Below, one piece after another: positions 34,838 through 43,505 of a DNA stretch of 64,000 nt. Position numbers and translations under genes: made by a program. The notes below the pieces were generated by a model, which worked only from the letters and a program-made list of their open reading frames with translations, was not told the DNA's origin and did no database searches. The stretch's first letter is position 1, and every line of letters starts with the position of its first letter. The stretch comes from Marinilactibacillus kalidii (GTDB lineage Bacteria; Bacillota; Bacilli; Lactobacillales; Carnobacteriaceae_A), in contig NZ_JAGFVM010000026.1 in assembly GCF_017599325.1 (NCBI RefSeq), positions 1 to 64,000 on the forward strand, in the 5' to 3' direction.

Positions 34838-35746
34838 TTATTCCGTTGCTTTGTCTGTATACGTACTGATTGTATCATATGCAGATTCCGCAGCTTCTTC
34901 GTACCCTAGATGTCCCCATATTGCCATCACTTCTGCTCCAGCAGGATCTTCTTCCATATTCAAAAAGATCGTCTTGATCTCTTCTTTGAGTTCGGCGTCC
35001 ATCTCTGGTTGTACGGCGATCGCGTCGTTTGGAATATCACCTTCCGTTAGATACAAGACTTTTAGGTCTTCAAACAGATCATCTTCTGTAAAGAATGAAG
35101 CAAATACATTTCGTGCTCCTTCGAATACAAAAGCAGTATCCACTTGTTCACTCAAAACAGCAGATAATTCACTTGGAATATCACTGACGCTTGTCATCGT
35201 TAGATCATTGGTCGTATCGATTCCGGCTTCTCGTAACTCGGCGATTGGGTATATATAACCACTCGCAGAATTAGGACTGAGTGTGACGACAGTTTTGCCT
35301 CGCAAATCTGTCAATTCAGTCATGTCGCTATCTGAGCGAACCAATATCTCACCCTTAAATGTATTCGTGCGTTCACCTTCTAACGGTAACCCTGTCTCTT
35401 GATCGTAGTCACCTAACTGAGAAGTCAAAATCGCTTCGGCACCACCTGAGTCTCTTGCTTGCACATAAGCTGCTGGTGGCATGATGCCTATATCGACTTG
35501 ACCTGCATCCATTGCTTCCACGATTGTCGAATAATCCGTCGCGACTGTGACTTCCACTTCGCGATCCAGCTTTTCGGAAAGATACTCTGCAAATGGTTCA
35601 GACTTTGCTTCCATCGTTCCATCATTGTTCGTTGGAACAAACTGAACAACAAGCTTATCGTCTCCCCCATCACTTGAACCACATGCTGTCAGTATCATTA
35701 AGACAATCAACCCAAAAAAGGCTCTTACAAAACGCCTAAATGCCAT
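34838..35746 (-). CDS. PhnD-like phosphonate/phosphite-type binding lipoprotein
   Basis: A 302-residue extracellular solute-binding protein. The leader ends in the lipobox LTAC (about residue 22), so it is lipid-anchored. FVPTNNDGTMEAKSEPFAEY, YSTIVEAMDAGQVDIG and TVVTLSPNSASGYIYPIAEL are typical of the phosphate/phosphite/phosphonate-binding family. AGGAGG lies before the ATG. No ATPase (PhnC) or permease (PhnE) gene follows; the 260 bp downstream is gene-free. A palindrome resembling a Crp/Fnr-type site lies upstream next to a divergent Crp/Fnr-family gene. It must share a permease encoded elsewhere, or act as a sensor or orphan (inference). Confidence 0.88.
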   Translation of the reverse strand: MAFRRFVRAFFGLIVLMILTACGSSDGGDDKLVVQFVPTNNDGTMEAKSEPFAEYLSEKLDREVEVTVATDYSTIVEAMDAGQVDIGIMPPAAYVQARDSGGAEAILTSQLGDYDQETGLPLEGERTNTFKGEILVRSDSDMTELTDLRGKTVVTLSPNSASGYIYPIAELREAGIDTTNDLTMTSVSDIPSELSAVLSEQVDTAFVFEGARNVFASFFTEDDLFEDLKVLYLTEGDIPNDAIAVQPEMDAELKEEIKTIFLNMEEDPAGAEVMAIWGHLGYEEAAESAYDTISTYTDKATE

Positions 35747-35814
35747 CTTTTATCCTCCTGCCGGAACTCAATTCTAGTACGTTTCTATCATAGCAATTAT
35801 AGCGTTACTTGAAA

Positions 35815-35828
35815 GTGACACACGTCAC
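35815..35828. promoter_or_regulatory. Palindrome GTGACACACGTCAC, candidate YeiL-type site
   Basis: GTGAC-N4-GTCAC lies between the divergent PhnD-like and Crp/Fnr-family genes, 70 bp from the PhnD start. Its reverse complement matches 12 of 14 bases of a site before the YczE-like gene at 38183. Crp/Fnr proteins typically bind TGTGA-N6-TCACA-like palindromes, so the local regulator is the natural candidate (inference). Confidence 0.5.
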
Positions 35829-35880
35829 ATTTACAAGAATTTTACATACATTTAATACCTGTAATCTCTCTTCATTCGCA

Positions 35881-35909
35881 TTGTAGCGTCCAACAGATTC
35901 CTTTATAAT
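35881..35909 (+). promoter_or_regulatory. Promoter of the Crp/Fnr-family gene
   Basis: TTGTAG (35881-35886) and TATAAT (35904-35909), 17 bp apart, lie about 35 bp before the start codon. Confidence 0.65.
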
Positions 35910-35943
35910 AAAAAGAAAACCTTATTTAGGAGTTCTCAAACCG

Positions 35944-36612
35944 ATGATTAAATTGAATCGCGATGATCAATTGCTTAAATATATCGAAAAATATAATTTG
36001 CAAGCTTATATGGATACATCACTAGCGCCCATCGCTTCTCTTTATACTTTCAATAAAGACGAGCATTTGATCCAAACAGAGCGTAGTTCAGAATTTCTTT
36101 ATTTCTTGGTTGAAGGAACGGTCATGATTTACTCATATTCGTCTGATACACAAAACATTTGTATCGACTATTCCTATCCGGCAACTTTACTTGGCGAAGC
36201 TTCATCTCTCTGGGGCATGACGCCTAAAAGCAATGTAAAAGCGATGACTAATTGCGTCTGTGTGGCGATCAGTTTAAAGCAGTATCGTCAGACCTTACAA
36301 AATGATGTAAAATTTCTCCAAAACATCTGCCAAATTTTGAGCTATCGATTGAATTCTGGTGTCAATCTTGCGAATTCTTTAACTGAGCCAGTAGAAACTC
36401 GTTTAGCAAAATTTATTCTAGAACATGAAGAAAATCAAGTATTTTCTTATCAGCTCACTACTTGCGCAGTCATCCTCAATGTCAGCTATCGCCATCTACT
36501 GCGAACCATCACCAGTTTCCGGGAAGCAAACATTTTAGAAAAGCATAAAACGACCTATACGATTCTCGATTACAATACTTTAGAAGAATTATCACGTACA
36601 GTCAGTTTCTAA
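35944..36612 (+). CDS. YeiL-like Crp/Fnr-family transcriptional regulator
   Basis: A 222-residue regulator with an N-terminal cyclic-nucleotide-binding fold (about residues 30-125: FLYFLVEGTVMIYSYSSDTQ, LLGEASSLWGM) and a C-terminal winged helix-turn-helix (TTCAVILNVSYRHLLRTITS). The N-terminal motif order and the truncated HTH resemble YeiL of enteric bacteria. No cysteine cluster for an Fnr-type iron-sulfur centre is seen. TTAGGAG lies before the ATG. It is divergent from the PhnD-like gene and directly ahead of an SDR gene (27-nt gap), so it likely regulates this neighbourhood. Confidence 0.85.
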   Translation: MIKLNRDDQLLKYIEKYNLQAYMDTSLAPIASLYTFNKDEHLIQTERSSEFLYFLVEGTVMIYSYSSDTQNICIDYSYPATLLGEASSLWGMTPKSNVKAMTNCVCVAISLKQYRQTLQNDVKFLQNICQILSYRLNSGVNLANSLTEPVETRLAKFILEHEENQVFSYQLTTCAVILNVSYRHLLRTITSFREANILEKHKTTYTILDYNTLEELSRTVSF

Positions 36613-36639
36613 CGACCCCTTATCGAATGGAGGCATTTC

Positions 36640-37482
36640 ATGTCAGAATCTATCTTAGCTATCACAGGACCAACTTCCGGTATCGGAAAAGCAACAGTCA
36701 AAGCACTTGCTGCTTCGTTCGATCACGTTTTATTGCTTTGTCGCAACCTCACTAAAGGGGAACAATTAAAGCAAGAATTATTATCAGCTCATCCCAAGTT
36801 AACCGTTACACTGATTCATTGCGATTTAAGTGACCTCAGTTCCGTCAACGCCGCAGCGACTGAGATTCGTGAGCAATTTATGTATATCGACTGCCTAGTG
36901 AACAATGCAGGAATGGTATCTACTTCGAGAAAACAGAGTGTCGATGGCTATGAGCTGATGATGGCCACGAATTATCTTGGTCCTTTTCTACTAACACACG
37001 CACTCTTGCCTATTGTACTAAACAGTGACCGCAAACAGATCATTGTTGTATCTTCTGGTGCCTACAAATTCGCACCAATGAAAGCACCTTTCTTTAATCC
37101 CAAGCATTTTGATCCAATCACTGGTTACGGTCGCTCCAAGTTAGGCACGCTTTATCTCGCACAAGAGTTGCATGAGATGTATAAGAACCAAGGCTTAAGA
37201 ACCACTGCTGTTCACCCAGGAATGGTTTCCACAAATATTGGTAAAAACAATGTCGGTCAAAAAGTCGGTGATCTTGTTTTTGGTCTGTTATCACCATTTT
37301 TTGTAACCGTCGAAGAAGGCAGTCAATCTGTCATTTCAGCGGTTCAGCAACCTGAAGTATATGCTGGGGTCTACTCTGATGAAGGAACCGTCACGGCAGT
37401 TAAAAAACACGGTAGTGACTTCAAAATGCGTAGAACCTTTATTGACGCTACACTTAAAGAACTAAATCTTTCAACATTATAA
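36640..37482 (+). CDS. SDR-family oxidoreductase
   Basis: A 280-residue short-chain dehydrogenase. NAD(P)-binding TGPTSGIGKATVKAL at the N-terminus, DCLVNNAGMVS, the catalytic serine in VVSSGAY, and the YGRSKLGTLYLA Tyr-Lys pair are all present; it resembles the retinol-dehydrogenase-like group (AVHPGMVSTNIGK). TGGAGG lies 8 nt upstream. Probably co-transcribed with the Crp/Fnr gene. It converges on the next gene with a 6-bp overlap of the ends. Substrate unknown. Confidence 0.9.
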   Translation: MSESILAITGPTSGIGKATVKALAASFDHVLLLCRNLTKGEQLKQELLSAHPKLTVTLIHCDLSDLSSVNAAATEIREQFMYIDCLVNNAGMVSTSRKQSVDGYELMMATNYLGPFLLTHALLPIVLNSDRKQIIVVSSGAYKFAPMKAPFFNPKHFDPITGYGRSKLGTLYLAQELHEMYKNQGLRTTAVHPGMVSTNIGKNNVGQKVGDLVFGLLSPFFVTVEEGSQSVISAVQQPEVYAGVYSDEGTVTAVKKHGSDFKMRRTFIDATLKELNLSTL

Positions 37483-38055
37483 ATCGATCGCAACACGTTT
37501 TCTGAGTGCAGGAATAACTTCTTCTGCAAACCACGGGTTTCGTTTCAGCCAGCCATGGTTAAGTGGTGAAGGATGAACGAGTGGCAAGTATTCTGGTAAG
37601 TAGTTTTCATAATTTCTAACCGTTTCAGTAAGGGTCTTCTCACGACGTTTACCCAAATAATACTTCTGCGCATATGCTCCGATCAGGATAATGGTATCTA
37701 ATTTTGGCATCTCTTCTAATATAAGGGGATGCCATTTCTCTGCAAAGCCTTTACGCGGTGGGACATCGCCTGATTTTGCTTTGCCTGGATAATAAAAGTC
37801 CATGGGTAGATGAGCGATTTTGTCCGAAGTATAAAACTGTTCATCCGTTATCCCCATCCATTCTCGCAGCCGGTCTCCACTAGCATCATTCCAGAATAAT
37901 TGAGATTCTTCTGCTTTGCGCCCTGGTGCTTGGCCAACGATGGCGATACGGGTTTCTTTAGGTGCGCTAAACAGAGGTGGTACACCACGTTTTGTATAAG
38001 ATTCGTTTTCAGGATCGTTCATAATGGCTTGTTTGATTTCTTCTATTGTAGTCAT
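37477..38055 (-). CDS. Uracil-DNA glycosylase family protein
   Basis: A 192-residue protein of the UDG superfamily, which removes uracil or related bases from DNA. The N-terminal motif IAVVGQAPGRKAEESQLFW-like (here IAIVGQAPGRKAEESQLFWN region) and the C-terminal LPLVHPSPLNHGW carry the active-site loops; LDTIILIGAYAQKYYLGKR fills the core. The group is the short Firmicute branch related to YqiG/MUG-like enzymes, not the classical Ung. Start is ATG 38055, or the TTG one codon earlier, both within reach of AAGGAG. It ends inside the last codons of the converging SDR gene. Confidence 0.82.
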   Translation of the reverse strand: MTTIEEIKQAIMNDPENESYTKRGVPPLFSAPKETRIAIVGQAPGRKAEESQLFWNDASGDRLREWMGITDEQFYTSDKIAHLPMDFYYPGKAKSGDVPPRKGFAEKWHPLILEEMPKLDTIILIGAYAQKYYLGKRREKTLTETVRNYENYLPEYLPLVHPSPLNHGWLKRNPWFAEEVIPALRKRVAIDL

Positions 38056-38182
38056 CAACTATCCAATCTCCTTCTGATTTTATTTAAATACATATTCATC
38101 TATTCTACTAATTCCTTTATACTAAGTATAACAAATCCATTATTCTGATACGAAATGATTCGTCATTGGGATTCTTTTTATG

Positions 38183-38196
38183 GTGATGTGTGTCAT
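38183..38196. promoter_or_regulatory. Candidate YeiL-type site before the YczE-like gene
   Basis: GTGATGTGTGTCAT matches the reverse complement of the palindrome at 35815-35828 in 12 of 14 positions. It lies 33 bp before the GTG start at 38230. Confidence 0.4.
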
Positions 38197-38229
38197 TTTC
38201 ACTAACTATTTCCACAAGGAGACATGCCT

Positions 38230-38859
38230 GTGCAACAGCTAAAAAAAGTCAGTTTGATGCTGATTTCCATGGTATTCGTGGCATTTTCAGCTTCCATCAA
38301 CATTAAAGCAGCAATCGGCTTACCCGCTTGGGACGCGATTGCTCAAACACTTTCTCATATCTCTACAATAAAAGTTGGTACGATTGGAATGATTTTAAAT
38401 ATTTCCTGTGTCTTCGGACAAATCATTTTATTGAAAAAGGAATTTCCACTTAGACAATTACTACAAATTCCTGTTAGTGTTCTGATCGGTACATTGATCA
38501 ATTATTTCTATTATACTTTGTTCGATTCACTGATCCTTCCAAACTACGGCGTCACACTACTCATCTTCTTGACCGGAACCTTACTCGCTGCAATAGCTGT
38601 CAGTATGGTTATGGCCGTCAATATTGTCACTTTCCCTTTAGAAGCTTTCTGTATGGCACTTGCACTGAAAACAGGCTATCGTTTTGCTGTGCTCCGCCAA
38701 TCAGTAGATATTTTGGCAGTCATTTTGACCTTTACTTTTGCCTTTACGCTGAGTGTGCCATTCACGGCTAGAGAAGGTACGATTATTGGTATGTTGATTT
38801 TTGCACCGCTACTTGGCCTCTTTATTAAAAAACTTCGTCCGTTAGTCGACAATATTTGA
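38230..38859 (+). CDS. YczE-like membrane protein
   Basis: A 209-residue integral membrane protein with about five helices, of the YczE/YitT-like group of unknown function. AASINIKAAIGLPAWDAIAQ near the N-terminus and the closing FAPLLGLFIKKLRPLV fit the family. An ATG at 38224 is only 2 nt from AAGGAG, so the GTG two codons later, at 8 nt, is the better start. A palindrome shared with the PhnD-like promoter lies upstream. Single gene ending at a terminator. Confidence 0.8.
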   Translation: MQQLKKVSLMLISMVFVAFSASINIKAAIGLPAWDAIAQTLSHISTIKVGTIGMILNISCVFGQIILLKKEFPLRQLLQIPVSVLIGTLINYFYYTLFDSLILPNYGVTLLIFLTGTLLAAIAVSMVMAVNIVTFPLEAFCMALALKTGYRFAVLRQSVDILAVILTFTFAFTLSVPFTAREGTIIGMLIFAPLLGLFIKKLRPLVDNI

Positions 38860-38890
38860 TTCATTCACTTTTTGCTACTATCGACCCTAC

Positions 38891-38932
38891 ACAAAAAAGG
38901 CTCTACTCCTTTTTCGAGTAAAGCCTTTTTTG
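38891..38932. terminator. Bidirectional terminator
   Basis: AAAAAAGGCT-TACTC pairs with GAGTA-AGCCTTTTTT around CTTTTTC, between the converging YczE-like and dus genes. Confidence 0.85.
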
Positions 38933-38938
38933 TCTAGA

Positions 38939-39946
38939 TCAACTTTCTATAGAAACATTTTCTTCCATCTCTTCAAGATCTTTTTCGTATTGTTCTTCAA
39001 ATTCGTCTAGTAATACTCGTACTTGGTCTGTAGTGACTGTTTCCATCAATTTCACTCTCAGGTCACTTGCCCCTTTCATCCCACGTACATAAATTTTGAA
39101 GAAGCGACGTAACGGTTTGAATGAGCGATTATCTTTCACAGAATACTTGTCAAATAAATCCAAGTGCATTCTCAACAAATCTAGCATTTCAGCACCGCTG
39201 TGTTCTCTTGGTTCTTTTTCGAAAGCATGCGGATTCTTGAAGACGCCACGTCCAATCATCACACCATCTACACCGTATTTTTCAACTAGTTCCATACCTG
39301 TTGCACGGTCAGGAATATCTCCGTTGATCGTCAATAAGGTATCAGGAGCGATTTCATCACGCAGTTGCTTGATCTCTGGGATCATTTCCCAGTGAGCATC
39401 ATATTTACTCATTTCTCTTCTCGTCCGTAAATGAATCGATAAGTTCGCAATATCTTGTTTCAATAAATGGGTGATCCAGTCACGCCATTCTTCTAATTTC
39501 GCATAACCAAGTCTTGTTTTAACGCTGACAGGTAGGCCGCCTGCTTTGGCTGCTTCAATCAGTTCCGCCGCCACTTCTGGACGGAGAATCAGTCCGCTGC
39601 CTTTTCCTTTTTTAGCAACATTCGGTACAGGACAGCCCATATTGATATCGATACCTTTGAATCCTTCTTTTGCCATATCGATACTCATTTCACGGAAAAA
39701 CTCAGGCTGGTCTCCCCAAATGTGCGCAACGATCGGGTGTTCATCTTCTGTAAAGGTCAGACGACCGCGTACACTATTACGTCCTTCTGGATGGCAGTAA
39801 CTGACCGTGTTCGTGAATTCAGTAAAGAAAACATCCGGTCTACCCGCTTCACTGATTACATGTCTGAAAACGACATCCGTAACATCTTCCATCGGTGCCA
39901 ACACAAAAAAGGGCTTCGGTAATTCTTTCCAAAAATTATTTTCCAT
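38939..39946 (-). CDS. tRNA-dihydrouridine synthase
   Basis: A 335-residue FMN enzyme that reduces uridine in the D-loop of tRNAs. [15 protein letters not shown] at the N-terminus, [20 protein letters not shown] with the catalytic Cys, VKTRLGY, and [15 protein letters not shown] are signature motifs of the Dus family. The C-terminal helical domain ends in a strongly acidic tail ([19 protein letters not shown]). The ATG at 39946 is preferred over an in-frame TTG four codons earlier; AAGGAAGG is a little far from either. Single gene. Confidence 0.9.
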   Translation of the reverse strand: MENNFWKELPKPFFVLAPMEDVTDVVFRHVISEAGRPDVFFTEFTNTVSYCHPEGRNSVRGRLTFTEDEHPIVAHIWGDQPEFFREMSIDMAKEGFKGIDINMGCPVPNVAKKGKGSGLILRPEVAAELIEAAKAGGLPVSVKTRLGYAKLEEWRDWITHLLKQDIANLSIHLRTRREMSKYDAHWEMIPEIKQLRDEIAPDTLLTINGDIPDRATGMELVEKYGVDGVMIGRGVFKNPHAFEKEPREHSGAEMLDLLRMHLDLFDKYSVKDNRSFKPLRRFFKIYVRGMKGASDLRVKLMETVTTDQVRVLLDEFEEQYEKDLEEMEENVSIES

Positions 39947-40111
39947 GACTACTAACAATTTCCTTCCTTATTTAAGGTCTTCTATTTCATTTAATGGTTT
40001 ATACGATGCATTTAATCCAACTTTATCTATTTTATCTTTTACAGCGCGTTTGTCAAATATTCTTACAAAAAGTTCGTTAAACTGTGTCAGTTATTTGTTC
40101 TGTTTTTATGT

Positions 40112-40166
40112 ATTAGGCGTTCTTTCTGTATAATGAACGCCTAGATTTCTTGGTGAGCAACCTTGA
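40112..40166 (-). terminator. Hairpins behind the VOC gene
   Basis: AGGCGTTC/GAACGCCT (40114-40141) and GGTGA/TCACC (40152-40173) lie behind the VOC stop codon. The first is the likelier transcription stop. Confidence 0.45.
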
Positions 40167-40180
40167 TTGATCACCCTTTA

Positions 40181-40561
40181 TTAATCTGTTGTGATTTCAA
40201 TCAAGTTACCTTCAGGATCAGCAACAACTGATTCGTAGTAGCCATCTCCAGTCGTTCTAGGACCATTTAGTAATGAGAATCCGTCTTTTACTAGTCGCTC
40301 CGTCAATGCATCAACTGCTTGCTTCGTTCCGACTGAAAAAGCTAGATGTGCGTAGCCGGTGACTAAGGCTGCGCTCTCTTCGATCCCTTTTTTGTGCATG
40401 ATTTCTACTCTAGCACCCGAAGTAAAAGATAAAAAGTAAGAGGTGAAGCCTGTTTTCTGATTATAATAGCGTGGACCGCTGGTTGCTTCAAAATACGTTT
40501 CGTAGAACGTCTTCATGCTTTCTAGTTCAGTGGCCCATAGTGCTACGTGCTCAATTCTCAT
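40181..40561 (-). CDS. VOC/glyoxalase-family protein
   Basis: A 126-residue protein of the vicinal oxygen chelate fold. The two beta-alpha-beta-beta-beta units show in IEHVALWATELESMKTFYET and the second half TGYAHLAFSVGTKQAVDALT; the end DGYYESVVADPEGNLIEI is typical. Candidate metal ligands are H5 (of IEHVA), H76-type His in YAHLAF and the final Glu of LIEI. It could be a lyase, dioxygenase or resistance-type binder; context gives no hint. The second of two near ATGs sits at the better distance from AAAGGAAG. Single gene. Confidence 0.85.
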   Translation of the reverse strand: MRIEHVALWATELESMKTFYETYFEATSGPRYYNQKTGFTSYFLSFTSGARVEIMHKKGIEESAALVTGYAHLAFSVGTKQAVDALTERLVKDGFSLLNGPRTTGDGYYESVVADPEGNLIEITTD

Positions 40562-40811
40562 ATTCATTGCTTCCTTTCGTCGAACAGTTTTTGACGGTGC
40601 TTTGTCTTTGATCTGTATGATTCACTATTTTATCAGACACTATAAAATAACAAAAGGTTTTAATTAGAAAAACTTTTTTGTCATTCAATCTGTTTAGATT
40701 TTAATAGGATTTATCAATTATTGTTTATTAGTGCTGGAAAAGATAGTATGATAAAGATAACAGATCACCTCTTAGTGATCATTGGTTCAATAAAAGAAAT
40801 GAGGACATACT

Positions 40812-41552
40812 ATGATTGCAAAAACAGAAGAAGATTATACTGGACTAAAAGAGATTGGCAAAATTTGCGGTACGATTCGAGATGAGTTGATCGCACAGAC
40901 AAAGCCTGGTGTAACGACGAAGGAATTAGATGAGTTAGCTGGTAAGATGCTCGAAGAAGCGGGTGCGGTTTCTGCGCCTAAGGGTGTCTATGATTTCCCA
41001 GGGTACACTTGTATCAGTGTGAATGAAGAAATCGCTCATGGGATTCCTGGTGACCGGGTGATTCATGAAGGAGACCTTGTAAATATTGATGTATCTGCCT
41101 CTAAGAATGGCTATTTTGCAGATACAGGCCGTTCTTTTGTGGTTGGTGAGGGTCCAGAAATCTCTACTAAAGTCTGCGAAATGGCCAAAGCAGCTTTTGA
41201 GGCAGGTCTTAAAAAGGCTATGCCTGGATTCAATACGAGTGATCTTGGAGAGGCTGTTTATAAAACCGCGAAGGAAAACAACTTAACGGTTATCATGACA
41301 TTGACGGGACATGGTATTGGACGTTCGATTCATGAATCTCCAAATCATATTTTCAATTATAAAAACAGACGTGATGATGTCCAACTACGTGAAGGTATGG
41401 TGATTGCTTTTGAGCCATTTATCTCCTCTTACGAAGAAGAGTTCTATCAAAAGGATGATGACTGGACGCTAGCGGTCGACCAAAGTAAAGTTGCGCAGAT
41501 TGAGCATACGATTATCGTTTCCAAAGATGGTCCTATCATCGTGACGTTATAG
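40812..41552 (+). CDS. map: Type I methionine aminopeptidase
   Basis: A 246-residue M24A peptidase that removes the N-terminal methionine of nascent proteins. The metal ligands of the family are visible: LVNIDVSASKNGYFADTGRS (two Asp), TGHGIGRSIHESP (His), VIAFEPF and QIEHTIIV (two Glu). YTCISVNEEIAHGIPG contains the substrate-binding His. ATGAGGAC lies ahead of the ATG. It stands alone between terminators. Many Lactobacillales carry one essential map near rpl genes, so this may be a second copy; the window cannot decide. Confidence 0.92.
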   Translation: MIAKTEEDYTGLKEIGKICGTIRDELIAQTKPGVTTKELDELAGKMLEEAGAVSAPKGVYDFPGYTCISVNEEIAHGIPGDRVIHEGDLVNIDVSASKNGYFADTGRSFVVGEGPEISTKVCEMAKAAFEAGLKKAMPGFNTSDLGEAVYKTAKENNLTVIMTLTGHGIGRSIHESPNHIFNYKNRRDDVQLREGMVIAFEPFISSYEEEFYQKDDDWTLAVDQSKVAQIEHTIIVSKDGPIIVTL

Positions 41553-41572
41553 GCTAGGACAGCTTTTGCCTT

Positions 41573-41626
41573 TAAAAAGACCCCTGAGAGCATTGTGTGC
41601 TTACAATACTCTCAGGGGTCTTTCTT
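41573..41626 (+). terminator. Terminator after map
   Basis: AAAGACCCCTGAGAG pairs with CTCTCAGGGGTCTTT around a 20-nt loop containing TTGT/ACAA, followed by CTTTTTT. Confidence 0.9.
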
Positions 41627-41639
41627 TTTTATGATCTTA

Positions 41640-41916
41640 TTTCTTTAAATTAATCGCAATGAAAATCGCGTGATGCGTGCAAAAATAACCTTGACTATCG
41701 AGAATTTCGAATGTAAACACTCGATGCGTTCGAAATTCTATCTAGTTTTTAAAACTTTCAAACGCATCCTTCAAATCGTTTAGAAATCGAAAAAAAAAGA
41801 GACTGAGACTTTCGTTCTAGCTTCTTTCGAATAAACTTGAAGTACTATCTGGGCGTACTTCGCCGATTTCTAGGTGATGCCGTTGAATTTTTTCTTTCTA
41901 TAACGAAAAATTTGTA
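41640..41916. other. Structured intergenic region
   Basis: No gene. AGAATTTCGAA (41700-41710) and TTCGAAATTCT (41730-41740) form an 11-bp inverted repeat whose loop repeats CTCGATG next to ATCGAGAA outside. Further on GAAGTAC/GTACTTC (41849-41871) form another stem, preceded by GAGACTGAGAC. This could be an intergenic repeat element or a small RNA; a genome search would tell. Confidence 0.4.
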
Positions 41917-42915
41917 TCACATTTTATACGCTACGGCTATCGTTTTGAGGATTTCTTTTTTTAGCGTTTGCGCTGCGAATGCGTGATGCATGGCAGTTTG
42001 TGTAATCATACCCATTTCTTGTTCAGTCAATTGACAGTGCTTTACACATTGCAAAAACTCATCAGTCAATGTTGTATTCGATACTGTACGGTTGTCTGTG
42101 TTAATACTGATCGCAAGTCCTTGGTCTATAAACCGGCGCAATGGATAAACCGACCAATCCTTTACCGCGCGCGTCTGAATATTGCTGCTTGGGCAGAGTT
42201 CCAGTAAGACATTGCGCGCTTTGACCTCTTTCATTACATCCAGATCGTTTTCAATCGCCACCCCATGTCCGATTCGTTTCGCACCAAAATGCATCGCCGT
42301 TACGACATTATGTGCACAGCCACATTCTCCAGAATGCATCGTAATCTGAAAGCCTTTATTTTTTGCGCTCGTTACTGCTTTTTGAACAGATTCATTCGGA
42401 TACTGTTCCTCATCACCTGCGACATCAATTCCCACAACATGGTCTGCTTGCAGATCGAAGACATCTTGGTAAAGTTGCGTATTCTTTTCTTCAGTATCGT
42501 AGCGCATGGCACAAACCAGTATGTTCACATAAATCGGATAGTCTTGCATGGCTTTAATGACGCCTTGGCTGACTGCATTAATCACTTGCTTTGCAGTCAG
42601 TCCTTTTTGCTGATGCAGTAAAGGTGCAAAACGAAGTTCAAGGTACTGTACATTCTCTTCTGCAGCTGCTTCAACTACTGCATAAGTGGCACTTGTCAGA
42701 CTCTCTTTCGTCTGTAAAACAGATAAAATCACATCAAAACAATCTAAGTAATCCTTTAGATTTTCACAATCTGCTGGTGCAATCGCCTGATCCATGATAC
42801 TTTCTTCTATTCCATGTTCTCTAGCTAATGTTTTTAAGAATTTCATCGGGACAGATCCGTCCAGATGGCAGTGTAGTTCTACTTTAGGTAACTGATGTAT
42901 GCGTGCTCTGTCCAT
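41917..42915 (-). CDS. add: Adenosine deaminase
   Basis: A 332-residue enzyme that converts adenosine (and deoxyadenosine) to inosine, for purine salvage. Metal ligands H15 and H17 in VELHCHLDGS, the catalytic Glu and nearby residues in MHSGECG, HGVAIEND and the AISINTDNRTVSNTTL block match the Gram-positive Add family. TDN in place of the mammalian TDD is normal for this branch. AGGAGG lies 5 nt before the ATG. Single gene. The low-GC protein ends VAYKM; no signal peptide, so it is cytoplasmic. Confidence 0.93.
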   Translation of the reverse strand: MDRARIHQLPKVELHCHLDGSVPMKFLKTLAREHGIEESIMDQAIAPADCENLKDYLDCFDVILSVLQTKESLTSATYAVVEAAAEENVQYLELRFAPLLHQQKGLTAKQVINAVSQGVIKAMQDYPIYVNILVCAMRYDTEEKNTQLYQDVFDLQADHVVGIDVAGDEEQYPNESVQKAVTSAKNKGFQITMHSGECGCAHNVVTAMHFGAKRIGHGVAIENDLDVMKEVKARNVLLELCPSSNIQTRAVKDWSVYPLRRFIDQGLAISINTDNRTVSNTTLTDEFLQCVKHCQLTEQEMGMITQTAMHHAFAAQTLKKEILKTIAVAYKM

Positions 42916-43103
42916 CTCTTCCTCCTGATTGATTCATTTAGCGTCGCCGCTAGCCGTATAATTGTTTAATGATTATCATACCAGAACCAACAACCGATTA
43001 ACAGATATTTTACGTCTTAATCGCTATCAGTGTTCGTACCTAAAACTCTATCAATCACTGATCATTTAATTTACGATGATATTTGACCAGAGAAACGAAC
43101 AAA

Positions 43104-43138
43104 AAAACCGACTCCCAGTTATTGCGGAGTCGGTCTTT
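43104..43138 (-). terminator. Terminator of the MarR/nitroreductase operon
   Basis: GACCGACTCC pairs with GGAGTCGGTT around a 10-nt loop, followed by TTTTTT on the minus strand, 3 nt behind the last gene. Confidence 0.85.
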
Positions 43139-43141
43139 TAT

Positions 43142-43504
43142 TTAAAGGAACAAGGTCGTAATCAGCGCGATAATAGCTGGTCCGCCTTGTGTCAGGATGA
43201 TTTTCTTACTGCTCGTCACACTGCCATATAAGGCTACTAGAATGATATAAATCAGTAACAATCTCGTGATTTCAAGAGAAGCTGTTGCGAAGAAGGTGCT
43301 GTACAGCAAGCCAACTCCAATCAATCCGTTGTAGATTCCTTGATTTTTGAATAAAACCTTTGTCGATTTGCGCTCTAATTCGTCTTTATTCATATTGAAT
43401 ACGCGACTCGTTGTATCAGAAGTCGTCGCGATTGTTTCAAGGTACATAATATAAAAAAATTCCAGTGCTACGATTAGCGTGAAAATCATCGATACGATTG
43501 CCAT
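43142..43504 (-). CDS. DUF1304 membrane protein
   Basis: A 120-residue protein with four helices. The N-terminal ALEFFYIMYLETIA and the central LFKNQGIYNGLIGVGLLYST are hallmarks of DUF1304. Function unknown in the family, although members often sit with redox or drug-stress genes, as here. The start follows the preceding stop codon by 1 nt, so it is translationally coupled to the monooxygenase gene. Last gene of the operon. Confidence 0.85.
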   Translation of the reverse strand: MAIVSMIFTLIVALEFFYIMYLETIATTSDTTSRVFNMNKDELERKSTKVLFKNQGIYNGLIGVGLLYSTFFATASLEITRLLLIYIILVALYGSVTSSKKIILTQGGPAIIALITTLFL

Positions 43505-43505
43505 C

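Noticed and set aside
34806-35258. 150-codon open frame on the + strand
   Set aside because: Antisense to the PhnD-like gene, with low-complexity serine-rich translation and no ribosome binding site.
41917-42915. TDN instead of TDD in the adenosine deaminase active-site block
   Set aside because: At first it looked like a lost metal-site residue, but TDNRTVS is the usual form in Gram-positive adenosine deaminases.
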